Below are positions 1-6,731 of a stretch of DNA of 9,798 nt, in pieces. Position 1 is the stretch's first letter. The number at the start of each line of letters is the position of its first letter. A model generated the notes under the pieces. That model was not told the origin of the DNA, did not search any database, and saw nothing but the letters and a program-made list of their open reading frames with translations. The DNA is from Candidatus Heimdallarchaeota archaeon (GTDB taxonomy: Archaea; Asgardarchaeota; Heimdallarchaeia; JABLTI01), in contig JAGXNT010000057.1 in NCBI GenBank assembly GCA_019894765.1, positions 1 through 9,798 of the forward strand. Direction: 5' to 3'. A program made the translations under genes and the position numbers.

Positions 1-113
1 AAAGAGAATTCGCAAAAAGAGGGAAATATAGGAGATGTTAGATGATTAATCCAAGTTTCTGCATTCGTTTTTCTCGAAGAGAGCCCTCTGATAAGTTTAT
101 GATAATTGTTGAG

Positions 114-126
114 TTTTTTTTTATTT
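114..126 (+). terminator. T-run terminator candidate for a gene upstream of the window
   Basis: A run of nine T followed by an A and five more T lies just before the 3' end of the convergent endonuclease gene. Archaeal transcription often stops at such runs. Only 4-bp stems are visible before it. All three plus frames from position 1 are open for 9-14 codons (stops at 29-31, 39-41 and 43-45), so an upstream plus-strand gene may end here, but its frame cannot be chosen. Nothing else in 1-126 can be supported as a gene. Confidence 0.3.
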
Positions 127-1419
127 TTACTCTAATTTTTTACTCCAAAAATCTGTTAAACTGGAAATTTCAGAGATGGTAAGTGGTTGTTGGGATAGTT
201 CATATTTACCATAAAGAGTGAGAAATCTATTTATTACTCTGTGTTCTAACAAATTGCTTTTTAGAATTGGAAGGGAAAATGTGTTTTGTACCAAAACTTG
301 AAATGGTTTACTAGTATCCATAAGTGTTGCACCTCTTGCAGTAGGAACAAGATGACTCATTATATGACGAAATTCAGGACTAGGTTGTAAAGGTAATCGT
401 ATAGGAGTAGAACTTGAGGAACGGAAATGAATTAATTCATTATAATCTTGTAGAACAGTCATAACTGATGGATAAGGTCTAGGGAGCATTTCAATATATT
501 GAATAAGCTTACGTATAGTAACACCATTTTCTGAATATCGACGGTATTTGTCAGATGAGTTATATGGAAAAGGTATTTGTTCCAAAAACTGATCTAAACC
601 TAAAACCTGCAGTGTAGGTAATAAGCTAAAGTCAAAATAGTGTTTATCTTGAGTTAAGTGGTGTTCGTTTATTCCTGTAAAAACTTTATATAATTTTGAT
701 TTTTTAAGAAACAGGAGAAAATCTTTCATTTTTTTTAGATGAGAGCAACCAATCATTTGAGCGAATAACCATTTATATTGTGCAGGAATTTCTATTTGAC
801 TAGCATTAAGTGTTGTAAGTATTATTTTACTTGATATATTATAAGTTGATAAGAACTTTTGTAAGTCAATTGCATAAGTTTCACTCATAGTACTAAAACT
901 CATTCGACGTTTAAATGAACCATCTGCATCAAACGCACCACGCCAATACAAGCTCCTAAATGGTTCACCAAGTTGTTGAAAAATAACAGGTTCACGTAGT
1001 GAGTCGTACTTTGGTTCATCAATGGCTTGATCAGTTAGAAAATTGAACAAACGAACTGCCCACAGAAGGTTTAATTTAACTATCCATGCTCCTCCAGTTT
1101 TCATTAACTTGCCTTTTTTTGAGAATAACTCATGCAGCATGTTAGATATGAATTCTATGTGTTCTTTTGTTTCATCAGCAATTATTATCCAGTAATCACG
1201 TAGATTGCCATCCCCATTACAAATACCACAAAGATAAGCTAATTTGTTCGTTACCCTGGTTGGAAAAGTGAATGCTTCCCCACGGGCACTGGTAAAGCGA
1301 AGAGAGGTTTCATTAATTAAGGCGTATAAATTTGTTTTTAATTCGAAGCAACATCGAAAGATAGGAAATGGGAGTGAGCCCTTCTCTAGATAGTTTAGGA
1401 TAATCGTTTTCCATTGCAT
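127..1419 (-). CDS. Free-standing LAGLIDADG-family homing endonuclease-like protein
   Basis: This 430-residue protein carries two LAGLIDADG-like motifs. The first is LAYLCGICNGDG at residues 60-71, and the second is LYWRGAFDADG at about 157-167. The acidic residues D70 and D166 are in the places where these enzymes bind the catalytic metal ions. The pair about 95 residues apart suggests a single-chain, two-motif endonuclease that cuts a long DNA target. Residues about 245-430 match nothing I recognise and may add DNA contacts. No intein splice motifs or host-protein halves are seen, so it is neither an intein nor a fusion. The start is ATG at 1417-1419, with no Shine-Dalgarno site and no convincing TATA box, and only 14 bp separate it from the broken TSP3-repeat gene on the other strand. 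It is full length and intact. A maturase or a WYL/HTH-type regulator with LAGLIDADG fold is the alternative. The family call is fairly sure, but activity is unknown. Confidence 0.75.
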   Translation of the reverse strand: MQWKTIILNYLEKGSLPFPIFRCCFELKTNLYALINETSLRFTSARGEAFTFPTRVTNKLAYLCGICNGDGNLRDYWIIIADETKEHIEFISNMLHELFSKKGKLMKTGGAWIVKLNLLWAVRLFNFLTDQAIDEPKYDSLREPVIFQQLGEPFRSLYWRGAFDADGSFKRRMSFSTMSETYAIDLQKFLSTYNISSKIILTTLNASQIEIPAQYKWLFAQMIGCSHLKKMKDFLLFLKKSKLYKVFTGINEHHLTQDKHYFDFSLLPTLQVLGLDQFLEQIPFPYNSSDKYRRYSENGVTIRKLIQYIEMLPRPYPSVMTVLQDYNELIHFRSSSSTPIRLPLQPSPEFRHIMSHLVPTARGATLMDTSKPFQVLVQNTFSLPILKSNLLEHRVINRFLTLYGKYELSQQPLTISEISSLTDFWSKKLE

Positions 1420-1433
1420 GATAGATTTGTTAA

Positions 1434-1992
1434 TTGATTGATAGAACTAATCCAGTGAATTCTGATACAGACAGTGATAGCTTCGATGATTATCAGGAAC
1501 TCTTTACTTATAGCACCGATCCTTTGGATTATAACTCCAATCCAGCTCGAATCTCACCCAATATAAGTAGGAATTTCTATGGGCTACCAGATGGCATTAG
1601 CAGAGTTTATTTCACATGGGTTGCCCCAACTAATTATTGGGCAGGGAATGCTCTTTGGTCTGCTTGGACATATGTTCTTAAAATAAAAATTGGTACCACT
1701 TGGACTACTATCTACAGCGGAACTTCAAGAAGTAAAAACTACTATACTCCTTCTGCTACAACAAGTTATTCCTATCGTCTCTACTGCTACAACCAACACA
1801 CTGGTGTTTATAGTGTTTATCTTTCTTGGTATGGCGCTGCTAAGAGTGGTGGTGGTGGCGGAGGACCAATGTAAAGAACTTGAAGATTCCGATTCGGATA
1901 ATGATGGGTACGATGACTTATACGAAATAATCAATGGATACGACCCTAACGATCCCAACAGTAAACCTGGTGGCGGGGGATTGGGTTGGTGA
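1434..1992 (+). pseudogene. Broken TSP3-repeat calcium-binding surface protein (5' truncated and frameshifted)
   Basis: The first frame (1434-1874) begins in the middle of a thrombospondin type 3-like repeat. TNPVNSDTDSDSFDDYQE matches the calcium-loop pattern DxDxDxxxDxxE. A domain of about 90 residues rich in Tyr, Trp, Ser and Thr follows, with the look of a fibronectin III or Ig-like beta sandwich, then a poly-Gly stretch and a stop. The next frame (+1) continues from the same glycine stretch with a second loop, DSDSDNDGYDDLYE, and ends in PGGGGLGW at 1992. Removing one G from the GGT/GGC/GGA run at about 1843-1863 joins the two frames. At the 5' end the only start is a TTG directly after an in-frame TAA (1431-1433). 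There is no signal peptide, and the sequence starts partway through a repeat, so the N-terminal part is missing. The intact protein was probably secreted. A programmed shift or assembly error at the G run is possible, but neither would explain the missing 5' end. Confidence 0.7.
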
Positions 1993-1999
1993 AAAGAAG

Positions 2000-2033
2000 A
2001 AAGGAAGCAATTTCCTTTTTCCCTTTTTTTTTT
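2000..2033. terminator. Bidirectional hairpin terminator between convergent genes
   Basis: AAAGGAA (2000-2006) pairs with TTCCTTT (2012-2018) across a 5-base loop, a perfect 7-bp stem. On the plus strand it is followed by two T, three C and ten T (2024-2033), serving the TSP3-repeat remnant that ends at 1992. On the minus strand the downstream CTTCCTTTCTTCTTTT stretch is pyrimidine-rich and could serve the gene ending at 2034. Confidence 0.6.
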
Positions 2034-2963
2034 CTATAAGTTCTTCTTTTTTCTTTTAACTAAAAAAGTTGTCAAAATAGAAGTTGTTATGACAGTTAGA
2101 ATTATAATAGTTGAAATTCCAACATTTCGCCAGAAAAAGGGCGCAACTGTAAATGAAGGTCCTATTACAAAATTCCTCATAGAGGAGCCACTTTTCGTAT
2201 ACTGATAATCTAATTGCACATCAACTTTTGTACCATTAAGCAATCCGTTCACTCTTCCCTTCATTCGGAAACCAGAAACTATTCCTGTGTGTTTATTTAT
2301 GACTATTTTGAAGAGATTATCGTATGAAACATTAGCTGGAATATGGTATGGGTTAGCTGAAATATCTCCGTACTCCCCGTTAATTTCTCCTCCAGTCCAA
2401 CTCTCAAAGGAATAGTAATTCTCATCACTATTCGTATGAAACGCGTAATCCACTTCGTAACCTTGAGTTTTATATTGATCGTAAGTGTTTTCCAAAGAAT
2501 CCCTCAAATTATCAAAGAATTGCCAAGTTGTGTAGTGGGGGTAAACATAAGGATACAATTCAAAATAAAATCCTCGATTAAATGACTGTATTTCCCAAGA
2601 CTTGTAAACGGAGTAGGTGAGGTCATATGTTTTTTCCAAGAATTTCGGTACCAGTAATTGAAAGATATTAAATGAATAGACATAGGTTCTGGTCAATTGA
2701 TTTATGGTGTAATTACCAGTAACACCAATGCCTTGAATATTAGCTGTTACTTGCACAGTGGTTTTTTCTGGAAAAGTAGTATTTCGAAATTGGAATTTAT
2801 TTGTTTTCACTATGTTATCACCAATTTTCGCTACTAACTTTGATGTGGCTATCTTGTATGAGAGTTCATCAACACCTTTAGTTTCTGTAAATTGGAGTGA
2901 GTACAACATTAGTGAACCGATAAAAAATAAGATGAATGTTACACTAATTTTACTTCTTTTCAA
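2034..2963 (-). CDS. Secreted, C-terminally membrane-anchored protein of unknown function
   Basis: This protein has 309 residues. Residues 1-6 are basic and are followed by a hydrophobic stretch at about 7-24, which reads as a signal peptide or N-terminal anchor. A large Tyr/Phe/Asn-rich domain (about 25-278) should lie outside the cell. Residues 281-302 form a single transmembrane helix, followed by KRKKKNL as a cytoplasmic stop-transfer tail. Sequons at N61, N84, N211 and N243 would allow N-glycosylation. No catalytic motif is visible and I do not recognise the family. The start is TTG at 2961-2963: the frame is closed just upstream by a TAG, no ATG or GTG lies between, and GGAG sits 9 nt before the TTG. 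It is a single-gene unit with its own TATA-like box. Signal-plus-anchor proteins of this layout are common in archaeal envelopes, so an envelope role is an inference only. Confidence 0.8.
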   Translation of the reverse strand: MKRSKISVTFILFFIGSLMLYSLQFTETKGVDELSYKIATSKLVAKIGDNIVKTNKFQFRNTTFPEKTTVQVTANIQGIGVTGNYTINQLTRTYVYSFNIFQLLVPKFLEKTYDLTYSVYKSWEIQSFNRGFYFELYPYVYPHYTTWQFFDNLRDSLENTYDQYKTQGYEVDYAFHTNSDENYYSFESWTGGEINGEYGDISANPYHIPANVSYDNLFKIVINKHTGIVSGFRMKGRVNGLLNGTKVDVQLDYQYTKSGSSMRNFVIGPSFTVAPFFWRNVGISTIIILTVITTSILTTFLVKRKKKNL

Positions 2964-2972
2964 TCGTTTAAT

Positions 2973-2976
2973 CTCC
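2973..2976 (-). promoter_or_regulatory. Shine-Dalgarno GGAG deciding a TTG start
   Basis: On the minus strand AAAAGGAG ends 9 nt before the TTG start at 2963. The same GGAG plus 9-nt arrangement precedes the TTG chosen for the glycosyltransferase at 7781, which strengthens both start calls. Confidence 0.65.
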
Positions 2977-3021
2977 TTTTCCAGCTAAAAGATTACTTTT
3001 CTTTTTATTAACCTTTTACTT

Positions 3022-3267
3022 CTATATTGTTTCATTAGTATTTAAAGATATAAATGATAATCTATTATCATTGTTTCTTGGCAAATAATTCGAGTATTCC
3101 TCAATAGCTTCATCACTCATAAGTAAGAGTTCATTCTTATAGTAGTAATAAATGGCAATCACCAAATTATGAGAGAAATAAATGATGTAAGTACCTCGCA
3201 AAGATTCTAAGTGAAAGATACCAGTTAAACCAAGTTGCCTTACAAGAAGTGGTGTGGAAGAGTTGCT
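3022..3267 (-). other. Unassigned minus-strand open frame, possible gene remnant
   Basis: A frame of 81 codons runs between in-frame stops. Its translation looks protein-like in the second part, for example MSDEAIEEYSNYLPRNND, and the plus strand is full of stops between about 3055 and 3185. There is no ATG before codon 50, although TTG codons occur at 23 and 35, and no Shine-Dalgarno site stands out. Its first 27 codons or so run opposite the frameshifted gene beginning near 3186, and both cannot be the coding frame there. It may be the 3' remnant of a gene cut by whatever brought in the 3186-4360 sequence, or chance in AT-rich DNA. I do not recognise the sequence. Confidence 0.2.
3038..3047 (-). 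promoter_or_regulatory. TATA-like box of the secreted-protein gene
   Basis: CTTTAAATAC on the minus strand fits an archaeal TATA box. It lies about 75-84 nt upstream of the TTG start. With the usual 25-nt spacing, transcription would begin near 3010-3015 and give a leader of about 50 nt that includes the GGAG site. It overlaps the end of a weak minus-strand open frame (3022-3267). Confidence 0.4.
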
Positions 3268-4360
3268 TCAATGAACAAGGAAAAGTCATCGAGGAAGAAA
3301 AAGAGCGAAACCTTTGGAAAGAAATGCAAGAAGGAATGAAAGCATGGACACCAGGAAACGCTTAAGACTCGTTGGGAAAACAATCACGCCAATTGTTGTT
3401 TCCAAACCTTTTTTCTTCATCAAAGGGTGCAAAGTAAGCATTACTAGAGAACCAAAAGAAAACGAGAAAGGATACCTGCCCTATCCGAGAAGAATGCATT
3501 ACGGAAAACTCATCAAAGGAGTAAGAAAAGCACCTACCATCAAGAACTGCTATCGAGGATTCGTAGTGGTGGACTTTCCGGGAAATAATCAGCAAGCAGC
3601 AAAACGATTACAGTGGTTCCACAGTCTCAAAGGATTAGGCAAACATCAAAACAATGGATTGGGAAAGATACAGTGGATAGAAAAACGAGAAGTTACTCCC
3701 TGCAAGAAAGCACCTCGAGGAACGAAACTGAAGATCAGAAAAGGATTAGGTCATCATCCAAAACCACTGCAAACAGCTATCAGAGCTTTACTTCTACACG
3801 ATTTCGTTCATACAGAAAAACATGACAGTAAAATCTATCATGAAGTGGAAATTAGAAACAAATTCATTCGGGAAGCCTGTAAGAAACATCATGAAAATGG
3901 AAAAGAAGAACTAAACAACTGGTTAATACCAATCATTAAGAAATACGATGGATTAGCATCATTCCTCTTGAGAAGAATACCTAGAAGAGAAGAAAGAAGA
4001 TATGATTACGAAAACGGGGAAATAGATTGTAAAACAGTAGCAGAAGAAATTACAGAGAAACAGCACAATATCAACTCGCTTTACAACTACATCTACTACA
4101 ACAAAACATTTGCAAGATTTTACGAGACAATTGATTACGCAAACAACAAACTAAAAAACCACTTGCTACTAGCAGTAAACTTACTAATCAATGATTTTAA
4201 AAGGGGAAAACTCACAATCGAGAACAACAAGCTGAAGATAGTTTCACAACCGACTGGAGATAAAGGAGAAACCGAAAAACCTATATCTGAGTCAAAGGTG
4301 CTGAAACGCATCTACACGTCGAAAAAAGGGGTAGAAAAACTATCAACTACCCTTCAGTAA
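3186..4360 (+). pseudogene. Frameshifted gene of unknown function with a Cas6/RAMP-like glycine-rich loop
   Basis: The longest frame (TTG 3314 to TAA 4360, 348 residues) has no Shine-Dalgarno site. Its reading continues upstream in another frame: 3186-3365 encodes a coding-like peptide with EEEKERNLWKEMQEGMKAW and stops at TAA 3363. Re-reading one T at 3362 (GCT then TTA) joins them smoothly, so one base appears to have been lost. Further upstream there is a TGA (3183) and no clear N-terminus. In the 348-residue numbering, residues 80-121 (YRGFVVVDF, then KGLGKHQNNGLGK at 106-118) resemble the C-terminal glycine-rich loop of Cas6-type RAMP nucleases. Residues 150-180 hold LLLHDFVHTEKHDSK, and about 215-325 look helical, which a normal Cas6 lacks. 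The sequence is purine-rich on this strand, with Arg mostly AGA, unlike EF-2 next door, so transfer is likely. No CRISPR array or other cas gene is nearby. A decayed mobile-element protein is the alternative. The broken state is fairly clear, but the family is a guess. Confidence 0.45.
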
Positions 4361-4416
4361 CGGTCTGTGTTGGATGAAAACCGTCCGCTAATCGCAGAAA
4401 AAAACCACTTGCGACG
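4359..4416 (+). other. Paired hairpins with a competing alternative stem
   Basis: ACGGT (4360-4364) pairs with ACCGT (4380-4384), and TCGCA (4392-4396) pairs with TGCGA (4410-4414). An alternative pairing CGT-C-CGC (4382-4388) with GCGACG (4411-4416), with one bulged C, would exclude both. The segment begins at the stop codon of the broken gene and ends 31 nt before the EF-2 start. An A-rich tract, not a T run, follows, so it is not a standard terminator. It could be an RNA switch, an element end or a binding site. Confidence 0.3.
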
Positions 4417-4447
4417 TGATAACTAAAAAAACAAGAAAAAAAATTTA

Positions 4448-6682
4448 GTGAGTTGTAAAATCGTGGTTCGTATTAAAAATCCTGAAGAGATTCGTGACAT
4501 GGTCAAAAATCATCCCATGGATCTCCGTCGTGTCTTTAGCATTGCTGCTCATATTGATCATGGTAAGACTACTACTAGCGATTATCTTCTTCGCAGGGCT
4601 GGTCTTATGTCTGATGCTGATGCCGGTCAGAAACTCATGACTGACTCTGATGAAGAGGAGCAAGAGCGTGGTATTACTATCTTTACCAGCGTCGTTCTTC
4701 TCAGTTATGAACTTGATGATAAAAGTTACCTCTTTGAGATTAATGATACTCCTGGTCACATTTCCTTTACTGGTGAAGTTAGTCGTGCTCTTCGTGGTAG
4801 TGATGGTGCTATCATTTTAGTTGATGCTCTTGAGGGTTTGATGACTCAAACTATCACCAATATTCAGTTAGCTGTTGGCTCTGAAATGTGTAAACCTGTT
4901 TTGTTCATTAACAAGGTTGATCGCTTGATTAGTGAGTTAAAGCTTGCTCCCGACAAGGTTTTCGAGCGTATTGATACTATTATTTCTCAAGTCAATCAGC
5001 AAATCAAAAAATTCGCTCCTAAAGAATTTGGAAAGGCTTGGCAAGTTAGCTTCGCAAAGAACAGCGTTGCTGTTGGCTCTGCTAAGGATGGTTGGGCTTT
5101 CACTTTGGACATTCTTAAAAAAGCTGGTTATAAAGATCCGAGCATCGTTTTCCAAAAGTACGCTGAGGACGATAGGGAATGGCTTCGTGAAAATCTTCAT
5201 CTTGAAGACTCTCTCTTACGAATGGTTATTCAGCATCTTCCAGACCCGGCAACAGCTCAAAAGTACAAGATTAAACATATTTGGTCTGGGGATCTTGAGT
5301 CAGAACAAGGTAAAGCACTTGTTAATTGCGACCGTGATGGCCCTCTTTTAGGTATGATTACAAAGGTCTTCATTGATCCTAAGAGTAAACGTCCAACTTT
5401 AATTGGTCGTGTTTTCTCTGGGACCATTAGAGCTGGTCAAGAACTTGAGTTAATTGGTCAAAGGAAGAAAGTTCCTGTCAAACGTCTTGGAGTTATGCAA
5501 ATTACTGATATCCTTGATGTTGACGAGATTCCTGCTGGCAATCTTTTTGCTGTTTACGGTTTTATTGCTCCTAGTGGCGAATCCTTCAGAGAACCAGGTT
5601 CAAATGCAATTGGATTTGAAGAGATATCATACGCTGCTGAACCGGTAGTTAGTCGTGCCATAGAAGCAATTGATCCTCAAGATATTGCAAAGCTCGGTGA
5701 AGTTGTTAGTAAGTGGATTATGGCTGATCCAACTGCTACTTTCAGACATGACAAAGAAAGTAACAAATATATTCTTTCAGGGATTGATCCTTTGCAGATT
5801 GAAATTCTCACCAAGAGAATTCACGAGCAAGTAGAAATCCGATTGTTTGATCCAATTATTGTTTATCGTGAACGAATTCAACGTGCTGGTGCAGAAGTCC
5901 ACACAAAATCTCCAAATGGTCACAATCGTTTGAGACTTTTCATTGAACCTCTTGATGACAAAGCTGTAGAACTTATCAGAAAAGGCGAAGTAAATATGCA
6001 TCTAACTGATAGGGTTCGAGCGGGAATTCTTCGTGATAAAGCAGGTTGGGATGCAAAATTTGCTCGTAAGATCTGGGACATTGAAGGACTTAATATGCTT
6101 ATAGATGCTAGTTCTGGTGTTCAACGTATGGATCGAATCAAGCAATACGTCATTCAGATCTTCAAGGACTTTACCTATTCCGCAGCAGTTGCAAAAGAAC
6201 CCACACTTGGATTAAAAGTAGTCATTACAGATGCTACCATTCATACTGATCCAGCTCATACTGGTTTCTCAGAAATATTAGGTATGGCAGTTTCTGCATT
6301 GAACATTTCATTCCTAACTGCAGATCCTCACATCTTTGAACCTATGTTACGAGTAGATATTAAAACTCCAAAAGACTTCATGGGTGCTGTTATGGGTCTT
6401 CTAAGTCAACACCGTGGACGCGTTGAAGAAACTCTCGATGAAATAGAACAAGTTAGAATTAAAGGTGTTCTACCAACAGCTGAAACCCTCGGTGACTTTG
6501 CAGATAAATTACGAAGTGCAACTTCTGGTCGCAGCTTCTGGGGATATCAATTCGAGGCATTCGAACCTTTACCAAAAAGTCTTGAAATTGAAATAATTCA
6601 CGAAATTCGTACTCGCAAAGGTTTACCAGAAGAAATCCCAACTCCAGAGAATTGGAGCAGATTTATGTACAGAAGACAATAA
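4448..6682 (+). CDS. Translation elongation factor 2-like GTPase with altered diphthamide loop
   Basis: This 744-residue protein has the length and domain order of archaeal EF-2, the GTPase that moves tRNA and mRNA through the ribosome. The G domain carries AHIDHGKT (34-41), switch RGITI (74-78), DTPGH (100-104), NKVD (155-158) and GSA (210-212), all intact. Domain II follows at about 295-400 and domains III-V after it. The domain IV SPNGHNRL loop (488-495) is kept. The second domain IV loop (595-609) reads DATIHTDPAHTGFSE, where normal EF-2 has DxxxHxDxxHRGxxQ. H604, the site of diphthamide, is present, but the following Arg is Thr605 and the Gln is Glu609. Such loss is known for the EF-2 paralogs of diphthamide-lacking Asgard archaea and Korarchaeota, so this may be that paralog. 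The start is GTG at 4448; the frame-internal ATG at 4499 would remove part of the normal N-terminal segment. There is no Shine-Dalgarno site. Whether a canonical EF-2 exists elsewhere cannot be seen. Confidence 0.93.
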   Translation: MSCKIVVRIKNPEEIRDMVKNHPMDLRRVFSIAAHIDHGKTTTSDYLLRRAGLMSDADAGQKLMTDSDEEEQERGITIFTSVVLLSYELDDKSYLFEINDTPGHISFTGEVSRALRGSDGAIILVDALEGLMTQTITNIQLAVGSEMCKPVLFINKVDRLISELKLAPDKVFERIDTIISQVNQQIKKFAPKEFGKAWQVSFAKNSVAVGSAKDGWAFTLDILKKAGYKDPSIVFQKYAEDDREWLRENLHLEDSLLRMVIQHLPDPATAQKYKIKHIWSGDLESEQGKALVNCDRDGPLLGMITKVFIDPKSKRPTLIGRVFSGTIRAGQELELIGQRKKVPVKRLGVMQITDILDVDEIPAGNLFAVYGFIAPSGESFREPGSNAIGFEEISYAAEPVVSRAIEAIDPQDIAKLGEVVSKWIMADPTATFRHDKESNKYILSGIDPLQIEILTKRIHEQVEIRLFDPIIVYRERIQRAGAEVHTKSPNGHNRLRLFIEPLDDKAVELIRKGEVNMHLTDRVRAGILRDKAGWDAKFARKIWDIEGLNMLIDASSGVQRMDRIKQYVIQIFKDFTYSAAVAKEPTLGLKVVITDATIHTDPAHTGFSEILGMAVSALNISFLTADPHIFEPMLRVDIKTPKDFMGAVMGLLSQHRGRVEETLDEIEQVRIKGVLPTAETLGDFADKLRSATSGRSFWGYQFEAFEPLPKSLEIEIIHEIRTRKGLPEEIPTPENWSRFMYRRQ

Positions 6683-6690
6683 AAACATCC

Positions 6691-6731
6691 TGAGAGTTTT
6701 CACTCTCACTTCTTACTTTTTTTTTCTTTTT
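6691..6731. terminator. Bidirectional hairpin terminator of EF-2 and DNA glycosylase genes
   Basis: TGAGAGT (6691-6697) and ACTCTCA (6702-6708) form a perfect 7-bp stem with a 4-base loop. On the plus strand it is followed by runs of nine and six T (6717-6731). On the minus strand the loop reads GAAA, a stable GNRA tetraloop, followed by a short T run. The stem contains the stop codon of the glycosylase gene (6706-6708), and the T run of EF-2 encodes that protein's lysine-rich tail. Confidence 0.75.

Noticed and set aside
42..182. A 46-codon plus-strand frame starting at ATG 42 with GGAG 7 nt upstream
   Set aside because: It runs through the T-run terminator candidate and into the 3' end of the endonuclease gene on the other strand, and the translation is a Phe/Ile-rich product of T runs with no recognisable features.
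2758..2988. Plus-strand open frame of 76 codons
   Set aside because: It lies opposite the N-terminal region of the secreted protein, which has a signal peptide, a Shine-Dalgarno site and a promoter.
4944..5351. Plus-strand open frame of 135 codons inside EF-2
   Set aside because: It is a shifted frame of a strongly conserved GTPase gene, and its Leu/Phe-rich composition is a frame artefact.
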